A DNA stretch of 8,592 bases. Source: UBA6263 sp049305865 (GTDB taxonomy: Bacteria; Patescibacteriota; Gracilibacteria; Absconditabacterales; Absconditicoccaceae). The notes beneath the pieces are model-generated. The model was not told where the DNA came from. It did no database searches and worked only from the letters and a program-made list of their open reading frames with translations. This document shows positions 1-6,317 of the stretch, in pieces. The position numbers were made by a program, and so were the translations under genes. Within the stretch, counting starts at the first letter, position 1. The number at the start of each line of letters is the position of its first letter. The stretch is from NCBI GenBank assembly GCA_049305865.1, contig JBAQPP010000051.1, positions 1-8,592 on the forward strand. Direction: 5' to 3'.

Positions 1-402
1 ATGTACAAGATTGGGGACTCCTATTCAAGCTTCATCACAACGACCATACGAAATATGCGCATAATCTCATCTTATAGTCCCAGGCATTGCAGATTTTGGT
101 TCTGTAGATCATACAATTTTGCGTACATATTCTACTACCTCTATTCCTTCAAGGACGATAGCAATAACTGGATTCATCATAATCATCTTAATAGTATCTT
201 CAAATACTTTTTGACCATGCCTAGTAATCATAGTTCAGATAGTTTCATAATGATGATAAAAAAATTCTTTATCGGGTTTCATCATTTTCATAGCAACAAT
301 ATGTAATCATGCTCTTTCAAAACGAGAAATTATTTCTCATACAATACTGCGTCATATTGTGTCTGGTTTCAAAACCACCAATGTTCTTTGCATCCTAGTC
401 AT
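1..402 (-). CDS. ndk: Nucleoside diphosphate kinase, C-terminus cut by window edge
   Basis: Reads as 134 codons with TGA = Gly and runs off the left edge. NDK moves the gamma phosphate from ATP to nucleoside diphosphates through a phosphohistidine, keeping NTP and dNTP pools balanced. Visible family marks are the N-terminal QRTLVVLKPD box (residues 5-14, with the active-site lysine), RHGQKVFEDTI around 61-71, the NPVIAIVLEG strand at 78-86, RKIVGST at 94-100 and PGTIRGDY at 107-114. The frame ends at NLVH (131-134), matching the N-x-x-H-A-S-D active site, so the last visible codon is probably the catalytic histidine. Seven glycines are TGA and about five are GGN; several TGA fall on invariant glycines, including GTIRGD. 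The start at 402 could instead be the in-frame ATG at 393; neither has a clear Shine-Dalgarno. The plus-strand frame over this region is a shadow. Confidence 0.93.
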
Positions 403-441
403 AAAATATTTAATTACAAATAAAAAAATAAATATCCATCA

Positions 442-469
442 TTAATATGTTTTTTCTTCGGGTTTTCAA
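442..469 (-). promoter_or_regulatory. Candidate sigma-70-type promoter for ndk
   Basis: On the minus strand, TTGAAA (469-464) and TATTAA (447-442) are separated by 16 bases, about 40 bases upstream of the ndk start. The position is sensible, but the region is so AT-rich that near-matches are common. The 185 bases between ndk and the first tRNA (403-587) hold no gene that I can see. Confidence 0.4.
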
Positions 470-510
470 GATAAATATTTTATATTGAGTCAAAAAACAT
501 AAAAAATCCC

Positions 511-538
511 TTGAATTGAGTGGCCAAATATATATATG
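511..538 (+). promoter_or_regulatory. Weak candidate promoter for the tRNA array
   Basis: TTGAAT (511-516) and TATATG (533-538) are 16 bases apart, about 50 bases before tRNA-Gln. A short CCTG/CAGG hairpin followed by six T (552-574) lies between this promoter and the tRNA and could act as a leader or weak terminator. Support is only by position and rough consensus match. Confidence 0.25.
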
Positions 539-587
539 TCTATTCAATGTGTCCTGTTAAGTCAGGTTTTTTGTTTATTGACTTGGT

Positions 588-658
588 TGGGGAATCGTCT
601 AATGGTAGGACAGCGGACTTTGACTCCGTCAGTCTAGGTTCGAATCCTAGTTCCCCAG
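588..658 (+). tRNA. tRNA-Gln(TTG)
   Basis: The acceptor TGGGGAA (588-594) pairs with TTCCCCA (651-657), with discriminator G at 658. The anticodon loop CTTTGAC is closed by GCGGA/TCCGT, giving anticodon TTG. The T-loop GGTTCGAATCC is standard. CCA is not encoded, so it must be added after transcription. This is the first of two glutamine tRNAs in the array. Confidence 0.95.
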
Positions 659-695
659 TATATTGATTATAAATCCCAATTATTAATATTGTTAA

Positions 696-770
696 TGCGG
701 GGTAGAGAAACGGTATCTCGTCGGGCTCATAACCCGAAGATAGGTGGTTCAATTCCATCCCCCGCAACCA
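696..770 (+). tRNA. Initiator tRNA-fMet(CAT)
   Basis: The loop CTCATAA is closed by TCGGG/CCCGA, the three consecutive G:C pairs typical of initiator tRNA. CCA is encoded (768-770) after discriminator A. Position 1 is T opposite A72, so the acceptor is a fully paired TGCGGGG/CCCCGCA with a weak first pair instead of the C1xA72 mismatch familiar from E. coli. The anticodon stem identifies this as the initiator, unlike the CAT tRNA at 2035-2108. Confidence 0.93.
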
Positions 771-801
771 AATAAAAATCTAGGTTAGGATTCCTTCATA
801 A

Positions 802-874
802 TCAGGAGTAGCTTAGTTGGTAGAGCGTCTGACTCTGAATCAGAAGGTCCTAGGTTCGAATCCTAGCTCCTGAG
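802..874 (+). tRNA. tRNA-Gln(CTG)
   Basis: The acceptor TCAGGAG pairs with CTCCTGA, discriminator G. The anticodon stem TCTGA/TCAGA encloses CTCTGAA, giving anticodon CTG. D and T arms are standard and there is no encoded CCA. Both glutamine isoacceptors are therefore encoded within 290 bases of each other. Confidence 0.95.
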
Positions 875-903
875 TAAATTAATTATTAAATTGCAAATGT
901 AAT

Positions 904-985
904 GCCGGGGTGATGGAATTGGCAGACATGCTTGGCTTAGAACCAAGTGCCGTAAGGTGTGCAGGTTCAAGTCCTGTCCCCGGTA
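904..985 (+). tRNA. tRNA-Leu(TAG)
   Basis: A class II tRNA of 82 nt with a long variable arm (TGCCGTAAGGTGT region). The loop CTTAGAA is closed by CTTGG/CCAAG, giving anticodon TAG for CUN leucine codons. The acceptor GCCGGGG pairs with CCCCGGT, the first pair being G-T. CCA is not encoded. Confidence 0.94.
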
Positions 986-1047
986 AATAAAAAATCGACA
1001 GTCCCAAAAATATTAGAAATCGGGCTTACGATGAAGAGAAATTTGTC

Positions 1048-1075
1048 TTGAAAAAGATTTCTATTTTTGTATAAA
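1048..1075 (+). promoter_or_regulatory. Candidate promoter for tRNA-Asn and rpsT
   Basis: TTGAAA (1048-1053) and TATAAA (1070-1075) are 16 bases apart and about 32 bases upstream of tRNA-Asn. They lie in the first larger gap of the array (986-1106), which otherwise shows nothing. A good consensus match and position make this the most convincing promoter on the left side. Confidence 0.45.
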
Positions 1076-1106
1076 CAACCAGTTATATTTTAAAACCAGC
1101 TTATAT

Positions 1107-1179
<73 letters not shown>

Positions 1180-1220
1180 ATTAAATAATAAAAATGTTTT
1201 ATAGTATTTTACATCAAATC

Positions 1221-1481
1221 ATGCCAATTACAAAGTCAGCAAAGAAGGCAGCCAAAAGATCTCTCGTGTTACAATCAAGAAATAAGGAGTTCAAATTGAG
1301 AATGAAAATGGAAATGAAAAAGTTCATAAAGAGAGTTCAAAAGGGAGAGACTGTAGCAATTCAGGATTTGAGTAACATATACAAAGTGATAGATAAATGC
1401 GCAAAAGTAGGTGTTATCAAAAAAAGAAATGCAGCAAGAAAAAAATCCAGAATGGCCAAAATTTTTAGTAGCAAAAAATAA
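1221..1481 (+). CDS. rpsT: 30S ribosomal protein S20
   Basis: A basic 86-residue protein that binds 16S rRNA early in assembly of the small subunit. The start MPITKSAKKAAKRS matches the conserved S20 opening (M-x-N/I-x-KSAKK), so I chose the ATG at 1221 over an in-frame ATG at 1194, which would add nine unrelated residues. The C-terminal half carries the signature KKRNAARKKSRM (residues 67-78). Its length is normal for the family. It has only two glycines, both GGN, so it reads intact even with the standard code. It is embedded between tRNA-Asn and tRNA-Thr and ends with its own terminator. No Shine-Dalgarno is obvious. Confidence 0.95.
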   Translation: MPITKSAKKAAKRSLVLQSRNKEFKLRMKMEMKKFIKRVQKGETVAIQDLSNIYKVIDKCAKVGVIKKRNAARKKSRMAKIFSSKK

Positions 1482-1513
1482 TTCCCTAGTAAAAAATAAA
1501 CGGGAATTTTTTT
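1480..1513 (+). terminator. Intrinsic terminator after rpsT
   Basis: AATTCCC (1480-1486) pairs with GGGAATT (1502-1508), followed by a run of T to 1513. It begins at the rpsT stop codon and separates rpsT from the following tRNAs. Confidence 0.8.
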
Positions 1514-1551
1514 GCCAGCTTAACTTAGCTCCCCGGCATATCGGGGCAAAG
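1511..1551 (+). other. Possible tRNA-Thr 5' fragment plus GC-rich hairpin
   Basis: TTTGCCAGCTTA (1511-1522) repeats exactly the 12 bases that begin just before tRNA-Thr at 1622-1633. It is followed by a CTTAGCT echo of the D arm and a CCCCG/CGGGG hairpin. No anticodon or T arm follows, so it is not a functional tRNA. It may be a relic of a partial tRNA-Thr duplication. The rest of 1552-1624 shows nothing. Confidence 0.35.
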
Positions 1552-1624
1552 TAAAAGCAGTTGAATAAGTTGAAAATATATTAAGACTAGTTATTAAATA
1601 AAAAAGATATAAAAATTAATATTT

Positions 1625-1700
1625 GCCAGCTTAGCTCATTTGGTAGAGCTACCGCCTTGTAAGCGGTAGGTGATCGGTTCGAATCCGATAGCTGGCTCCA
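1625..1700 (+). tRNA. tRNA-Thr(TGT)
   Basis: The acceptor GCCAGCT pairs with AGCTGGC, discriminator T, with encoded CCA (1698-1700). The anticodon stem ACCGC/GCGGT encloses CTTGTAA, giving anticodon TGT. D and T arms are canonical. Confidence 0.95.
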
Positions 1701-1729
1701 TTAAAACAATTAATTATCAAAAAAGTTCT

Positions 1730-1806
1730 GGGGTGGTAGTTCAGCTGGCTAGAACGCCTGCCTGTCACGCAGGAGGTCGAGGGTTCGAGTCCCTTCCATC
1801 CCGCCA
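1730..1806 (+). tRNA. tRNA-Asp(GTC)
   Basis: The acceptor GGGGTGG pairs with CCATCCC (one G-T pair), discriminator G, CCA encoded. The stem CCTGC/GCAGG encloses CTGTCAC, giving anticodon GTC. Confidence 0.95.
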
Positions 1807-1851
1807 TTAAAAAATCACTTTGGAATATTCTTTTCTAACCTTCAAAAAAAT

Positions 1852-1926
1852 GGTCTTATCGTCTAACGGTTAGGACAGGGGACTTTCAATCCTCCAATCG
1901 GGGTTCGATTCCCCGTAAGACCGCCA
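1852..1926 (+). tRNA. tRNA-Glu(TTC)
   Basis: The acceptor GGTCTTA pairs with TAAGACC, discriminator G, CCA encoded. The loop CTTTCAA gives anticodon TTC, and the T arm GGGGTTCGATTCCCC is perfect. Confidence 0.95.
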
Positions 1927-1937
1927 AAAACTTACAT

Positions 1938-2014
1938 GGGTGATTAGCTCAGTTGGCTAGAGCATCTGCCTTACAAGCAGAGGGTCATAGGTTCGAGTCC
2001 TATATCACCCACCA
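1938..2014 (+). tRNA. tRNA-Val(TAC)
   Basis: The acceptor GGGTGAT pairs with ATCACCC, discriminator A, CCA encoded. The stem TCTGC/GCAGA encloses CTTACAA, giving anticodon TAC. Confidence 0.95.
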
Positions 2015-2034
2015 TTTAAAAATAAGGACTATAA

Positions 2035-2108
2035 GGGTCTATAGCTCAGTTGGTCAGAGCAATCGGCTCATAACCGATGGGTCGCTGGTTCGAGCCCAGC
2101 TAGGCCCA
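2035..2108 (+). tRNA. tRNA(CAT): Ile2 (lysidine type) or elongator Met
   Basis: The acceptor GGGTCTA pairs with TAGGCCC (one T-G pair), discriminator A, no CCA. The anticodon stem ATCGG/CCGAT lacks the three G:C pairs of initiators, so this is not fMet. The arm around the loop (CGGCTCATAACCG) followed by GGTCG resembles bacterial tRNA-Ile2, whose C34 is changed to lysidine by TilS to read AUA. AUA is abundant in these genes. Elongator Met cannot be excluded from sequence alone. Confidence 0.9.
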
Positions 2109-2140
2109 AATTAAAAACAATAAAAAAGTCTGATTTAAAT

Positions 2141-4003
2141 TTAGATTTTTTTATTAATCATATTACACAATATCTTAAGGATGCGGTTTTCATCCAATTG
2201 TTTATCTCGTGTTAAAACCAAAAAAAGTAATAGCCTAATCACGCGGGTGTAACTCAATTGGCTAGAGTGCCTGCCTTCCAAGCAGACTGTTGCGAGTTCG
2301 AGTCTCGTCACCCGCTCCATTAAAAAAAGATTGTCTTCAGATAATAAGAAACGTCAGTTTCTAACAACAGTTAAGGGGGTTCGTAAACCTTCTTTTTTGT
2401 TATAAAAAAGTTTTCATTCAAATATGATATCTACCAATAAATGCTTAGTTTCTAGATCGTGATTATCCCATATGTTAACTAGATTATCAAATGCTTTTAA
2501 AGTTTTTTCAAGGTGTTCGTAAAAATTTTCTCCTATATCTCAGATTTTTAAATTTTTTATACTCTCATTTATTTCTATTTTTTGATTATTTAATTTGATC
2601 CATTCAATTTCATATTCAGTAATTAATTCAGGTTCATTTAATCACATCATAGCAGATTTTATCTTATCCATATCTTTTTGGATTATAGATATTTGTTTAT
2701 TTCTTTCATCTAATACGGTTTCTTTTATTTTTTCTTTTTCTCTAATAACTCTTTGAGCAATTAATTTTACTAAATCTTTTTCTTTATCTGGAATATTAAA
2801 TGATTTTAAAAGATTCCTAAATTCTTCATGAACTTTTTTCTGAGGACAAGATCTACTAATTCATTCTTTTCTTAATTCACAATCTTTGTTTTTACATTCA
2901 TAATAAGGGAATTTTTTTCATGTTTTTCAAGTAACAAAACTTCAATACATAGTAGATCAACAAGTCTTACATTTTAGAATTTTTCTCAATGGGAAATATT
3001 CTAGGTTATCGCTTTTGTGGGGGAGATCTTCCATTGGTTTATTAATTCTCTCCAAGATCTTTTGTAGAATTTCTTGAGATATTAGAGCTTCATGTTTTCA
3101 TTCTATAGGAATAGTGATTCAAGATCTTGGAGAAACAATTTTTCCTGCATAAAAGAGCAGTCTTTCGGGTTTTAAAAAAGAATAGACCACACTGTTTCGT
3201 ATCTTGTTATTATCTCAACGAGTCTTGTTTGTTATCGCTCAGCTTTCTTTTAAATACTTAACAAAGTCTATTTTATTATATATAGTTCAATTCGCATATA
3301 ATCTTAATCATTCAGCTATTTTAGAAGCATTAGGTTCATCTCTAACAACAATTACATTTGTTTTTCATTCATTAGTTTGTTTAATATATTTATAACCAGT
3401 AGGAACGGTGGGGAAACATCGATATCATTGTTTCAGTCTTTGCATAGCTCAATTTTTTGTTCTATTCATTATATTTTGTCTTTCAGCTTTTGCTTGAGAA
3501 AGTTTTAGAAGAGCAACTATCATTTCTACATCATTATCTCTATTAATAGTTTGTCTAGAGAATACATCAACAATAGTAACTCATAATTTTAAGAATCTAA
3601 ATAATATTTCTAATCATTCGTCTACAAATTCAGGTCTAGATAATCTACTAACTTCTGTACATAACAAATATTTTATATTATTATCTCATGGAATTTTATT
3701 TTCTTTTTTGACATAATTTTCTAATTTTAATAATCATTCTCTATTGATAATAGATCAACTAATAGCTTCGTCTTCAAAAAAAGATTTTATATTAAAATTA
3801 TTATCTTTTGCGTATCATGCACAGGCTAATTGTTGGGATTCTAGTCAATGTCATTCTTTTACCTGAGTCTCACTAGATATCCTACAATAAGCAACAGCAT
3901 TTTTTGTTTCAAAATTTCTTTGACGATCCGGAGCTCTCAGATCATCGAAAGTTAACGTATTAGGATCAAAACCTGCACTTCTAGGAAATTTTCTTTTGTC
4001 CAT
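2141..4003 (-). CDS. Large serine recombinase (resolvase + recombinase + zinc ribbon)
   Basis: A 620-codon frame when TGA = Gly. The N-terminal resolvase domain starts at residue 36 with AVAYCRISSETQ; S43 is the likely nucleophile that attaches to DNA. EDEAISG (77-83) and EVSRLSRPE (117-125) are family motifs. The recombinase domain contains RLKQGYRCFPTVPTGYKY (189-206). The zinc ribbon has CKTCG at 345-349 and YYECKNKDC at 367-375, followed by a coiled coil (about 400-485). The tail FEGKLFYNKKEGLRTP (528-543) is typical of the usual C-terminus. About 26 of 31 glycines are TGA. Beyond residue 550 there is no TAA or TAG, so the frame crosses the tRNA terminator and all of tRNA-Gly antisense before stopping at 2141. 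The last 60 or so residues are therefore unusual and may not matter for function. The start overlaps the upstream small gene by 23 bases. Its expected role is integration and excision of the surrounding element. Confidence 0.92.
2243..2319 (+). tRNA. tRNA-Gly(TCC)
   Basis: The acceptor GCGGGTG pairs with CACCCGC, discriminator T, CCA encoded (2317-2319). The loop CTTCCAA gives anticodon TCC, reading GGA and GGG. It is not the suppressor-like tRNA-Gly(UCA) needed for UGA. It is the last tRNA of the array, and the minus-strand recombinase reading frame runs antisense through the whole gene, which makes it the likely integration landmark of the element to its right. Confidence 0.94.
2373..2398 (+). 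terminator. Terminator of the tRNA array
   Basis: GGTT/AACC with loop CGTA, extended by two G-T pairs, is followed by TTCTTTTTT. It lies about 55 bases after tRNA-Gly and ends the plus-strand array. A second small hairpin, AGAAAC/GTTTCT, is at 2347-2362. Both lie inside the antisense recombinase reading frame. Confidence 0.55.
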
Positions 4004-4157
4004 TGTTATTGGATTTAGAGTAAAGCTTTTCTACAATTTTGCTTATTAGCAATGTATATTTTAATATTAACTCCTTTATTTTATCTTTTGGATATTTTTT
4101 ATATTCATCTCCTAAAACTGCTAAAGCTTCATCCAAGCTTACAACAGTTTCTTCCAT
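3981..4157 (-). CDS. Small helical protein upstream of and overlapping the recombinase
   Basis: A 58-residue frame, ATG at 4157 to TAG at 3981, with no TGA codon. It starts 11 bases after the rep stop and overlaps the recombinase start by 23 bases in another frame, which suggests translational coupling. The sequence is charged and probably all helical (SLDEALAVLGDEYKKYPKDK, then IKELILKYTLLISKIVEKL). I recognise no family. Position next to a large serine recombinase makes a recombination directionality factor or accessory DNA-binding role possible, but that is inference from context only. It could also be a short regulatory leader peptide. Confidence 0.6.
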   Translation of the reverse strand: MEETVVSLDEALAVLGDEYKKYPKDKIKELILKYTLLISKIVEKLYSKSNNNGQKKIS

Positions 4158-4168
4158 ATAAAATTTGG

Positions 4169-5341
4169 TTAATTGTAAAATTTAGTTTTTATTTTTCAGC
4201 TTTGAGGACGATATTCTTCATCCATTTCTTCTTCTCTTCGACTCATGTAGTCTTTAAATACCGTAATTATTTTATTAAATTTTGTTGTATTTATTACTTT
4301 TGTTCTTATTACTTTATATAGTACAATAAAAGGATTAAATCCTTGTTGATAGATAGAATATCATCTACCTCAGAAATCTTTTTGGCGTCTTAATTTAGAA
4401 AAATCTGTTTCTTTATTGGTTTTGTATTGATAAAGAAATTTTTCGCCTTCTATCTTATCAGATAGACCAAAAAACCTATGTATTTTGGCTTCTAATTCGG
4501 ATATTTCAGAGAAAACAAAAAAACTTCAATTTTTTTTCTTATTAAATTTTGCTAAAAATTCTATTTCTAGTCTAAATACATTAGAATAATTAAAATAGTC
4601 ATCATAAAGCATTACTTTTCAGTCTTCTGTAGACTCTACTATCTTCTCATAGCACCTTATAAATATAGATTTATTTTTTTTATTGCCAATTCTCCAACTA
4701 TTTTGGAAATCTCATTTTGAATAAAATATTTTTGAATCATAATGTATAGGCTTATTTTGTAACATTCTTCTAAATAATAGATCTTGATGCTGTTCATATG
4801 TTCCTTTATCTAAAAAATACTTTTCACTAGAATAATTAGATTCATATTCTACTATATTTTTCATTGGAATAATATCTGTTTTTTCTTTATAGAAAAAATC
4901 TATTCTATAATCCATTCTAGAAATAGTAGCTAGATATAAAGAAAACATTTCTTTTTTAAAAATTATCTTATCAAAAGAGGCCTCTATTAATCCCATTTCA
5001 GTTAATCTAAAATAAGTTGAATAATAAGTAAAAGATCATTTAGATCTTAATAATTTTTTACTTTTCTCATTATACTCTAAATATTGTCGTATAGTATATG
5101 GGACGTCATCTACAAACAAACTAATATTTAAAGCATATCAATTATTAGTTCTGAATTTCAACATAGAGAAAGAATATCCTTCTATTTGCTGTATTTCTTG
5201 ATTCAAATTATCATCTTCTATTTTATTTAATACCTCTGATAAAAAAGATATTTCTTCTTTAAGATTTAATCTTAAATGATCTATTCAATGAGAACTATTA
5301 TCAGCCTTATTTATGTATTTATCTAAATTTTTGATTTTCAT
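4169..5341 (-). CDS. Probable rolling-circle replication initiator, Rep_trans-like
   Basis: A 390-residue frame with nine TGA glycines and eight GGN; the single TGG encodes W216. The middle of the protein fits the Rep_trans family (plasmid RepC/RepD type and phage replication initiation proteins): SRMDYRIDF at 141-149, then IGNKKNKSIFIRCYEK at 218-233, matching the usual iG-x(4)-S-x-x-iRiYdK stretch, then VFRLEIEF at 255-262, matching vRlEiel. Such proteins nick a double-strand origin through a tyrosine; Y231 in the RCYEK box is the candidate. Residues 1-100 are probably helical and 280-390 are not assigned. The start is set by an in-frame TAA at 5362-5360 and the only following ATG. It heads the operon with the 58-residue protein and the recombinase. 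Assignment is by motif pattern, not alignment. Confidence 0.72.
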
Positions 5342-5390
5342 AGTTTCATTAGTTAATAATTATAAAATATATTATTTTTTATATTTAAGG

Positions 5391-5421
5391 CGTCTCACTC
5401 TATTAGGTGGACGACTTTTTT
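5391..5421 (+). terminator. Hairpin with T-run in the rep leader, plus-strand orientation
   Basis: CGTC-CAC (5391-5398, one bulged T) pairs with GTG-GACG (5407-5413), then AC and TTTTTT at 5416-5421. As a terminator it works for plus-strand transcription, which is antisense to the rep leader. Plasmids of the pT181 type control rep with a short antisense RNA, so this could end such an RNA. I see no sure promoter for it. On the minus strand the same hairpin would be a leader structure of rep mRNA. Confidence 0.4.
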
Positions 5422-5473
5422 GTTTTTTGTTAGATTTTTATTAGATTTATTTTTAGTTTCTAGAAACAATCGT

Positions 5474-5501
5474 AATATAATAAAAAATATTACAAATACA
5501 A
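5474..5501 (-). promoter_or_regulatory. Candidate promoter of the rep-recombinase operon
   Basis: On the minus strand TTGTAT (5501-5496) and TATATT (5479-5474) are 16 bases apart, leaving a leader of roughly 125 bases before the rep ATG. That leader contains the hairpin at 5391-5413. The match is moderate in very AT-rich DNA. Confidence 0.35.
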
Positions 5502-5535
5502 CCAAATACCGATTTGTTTATACGATACAAAATGC

Positions 5536-5550
5536 TAAGCAATTTGCTTA
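5536..5550. other. Short perfect hairpin
   Basis: TAAGC (5536-5540) and GCTTA (5546-5550) flank the loop AATTT. It lies between the candidate rep promoter and the bidirectional terminator, so it could be part of an origin or an operator. No function can be assigned. Confidence 0.35.
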
Positions 5551-5592
5551 TATTATAAAAAAGCCCATACATATGAGCTTTTTTTTATAATA
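5551..5592. terminator. Bidirectional intrinsic terminator
   Basis: A strong palindrome: TATTATAAAAAAGC (5551-5564) and GCTTTTTTTTATAATA (5577-5592) surround a short CAT/ATG inner stem. A-run and T-run on the two sides allow termination in both directions. It directly follows the minus-strand winged-helix gene (stop at 5609), whose transcript it should end before the rep promoter. Confidence 0.7.
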
Positions 5593-5608
5593 TAACAAGA
5601 AAATATAA

Positions 5609-6133
5609 TTAGGAAGCTTCTAATATATTAACAATTCTTAGAAACATATTACTTTGATTGAATTTACTAGCTTTAAAATAAGAATATATAGCTATATTAC
5701 CAAGTACTTCTAAGTTTGGTTTTAGATATAGTACTGTAATCCTACCTTCTTTTCTTTTTTCAAAAACAAAAAAATCCTTCAGTCTTCCATTCAATGTTTG
5801 CCTACTTATTTTCCCTTTTTCTATTTCAGTTGCTTTCACTCAAACATTTACAAATTTATTTGCTTCAAGTAATTCTTCTCAATTAAAATTTAACTTTTTA
5901 AAAAGTTCCATAAACTGTATTTTTGACTCTTGATCAATAGCGTCTATAATTTCTTCGTTTGTACCTTTGGGTTCCATGTTATTATTATCAGATATATCAT
6001 CAAAATACTTACTTAATGCTTCATAAAATTTTTTATAAAAAACATTATTTTTATAATAGTCTAAAAGTATATCACGTATTATTAACGTAGTAGATTTTCA
6101 TTTTGTATTAATATCTTGTAATAATTTATTCAT
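5609..6133 (-). CDS. Small protein with likely winged-helix region; possible element regulator
   Basis: A 174-residue frame with three TGA glycines; not recognised as a known family. Residues 89-140 look like a winged helix: a predicted helix, then ISRQTLNGRLKDFF (109-122) as a recognition-helix-like segment, then EKRKEGRITVLYLKP (125-139) as a strand-turn-strand wing. The N-terminal 50 residues are probably helical and basic, joined by an acidic, Asn-rich linker. It is transcribed towards rep but separated from it by a terminator, and it is divergent from the membrane-protein genes at 6318. That layout suits a regulator controlling both sides. This role is inference; the winged-helix assignment itself is uncertain. 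Confidence 0.75.
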
Positions 6134-6200
6134 ATGTAAAGTACTATTTTATAAAGACTCACGAATGATAAACTTGCTTATAGGATTAAGATAGTAGATT

Positions 6201-6229
6201 ATTATATATGTTTCTAACGAATTCAAGAA
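6201..6229 (-). promoter_or_regulatory. Candidate promoter for the winged-helix gene
   Basis: On the minus strand TTCTTG (6229-6224) and a perfect TATAAT (6206-6201) are 17 bases apart, about 70 bases before the ATG at 6133. An imperfect inverted repeat, TTTCT...AGAAA (6211-6230), sits between and over these boxes and would be a natural operator. Confidence 0.4.
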
Positions 6230-6256
6230 AAAATAAATTGTATATAAAACATGCAT

Positions 6257-6284
6257 TTGTTTTTTAATGATCAATTATTATAAC
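6257..6284 (+). promoter_or_regulatory. Candidate promoter for the membrane-protein pair
   Basis: TTGTTT (6257-6262) and TATAAC (6279-6284) are 16 bases apart and about 34 bases before the ATG at 6318. It is divergent from the minus-strand promoter candidate at 6201-6229, with under 30 bases between them. Confidence 0.35.
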
Positions 6285-6317
6285 TTAGCACATATTTAAC
6301 ATAATTAAAGATTGATT

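Larger units (their letters stand above)
2320..6133. mobile_element. Probable integrated mobile element next to tRNA-Gly (right end not located)
   Basis: A serine recombinase, a rolling-circle-type replication initiator, a small accessory protein and a likely regulator are clustered on one strand, directly against the 3' end of tRNA-Gly, where a plus-strand housekeeping array stops. This is the usual build of an integrated plasmid, integrative element or small temperate phage. The left boundary is inferred from the tRNA 3' end. I found no second copy of the tRNA-Gly 3' sequence in the window, so the right end may lie beyond 8592 and could include the genes at 6318-8592. Confidence 0.55.

Noticed and set aside
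1..306. Plus-strand 101-residue frame
   Set aside because: It is antisense to ndk, which is clearly the real gene here.
540..767. Minus-strand 75-residue frame
   Set aside because: It is antisense translation of tRNA-Gln and tRNA-fMet; such tRNA-derived peptides are common annotation artefacts.
2243..2319. tRNA-Gly that decodes UGA
   Set aside because: The anticodon is TCC, not TCA, so it reads ordinary GGA/GGG codons.
3204..3395. Plus-strand 63-residue frame
   Set aside because: It is fully inside the recombinase on the other strand and has no independent support.
2426..4003. UGA = tryptophan (code 4, Mycoplasma-like)
   Set aside because: Motifs such as the zinc-ribbon CxxCG, EDEAISG and NDK GTIRGD need Gly at TGA, and TGG is used for Trp in the recombinase, rep and exported protein.
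4052..4321. Plus-strand hydrophobic 89-residue frame
   Set aside because: It lies antisense to the small protein and the rep C-terminus; its hydrophobic look is typical of the reverse complement of AT-rich, Lys-rich coding DNA.
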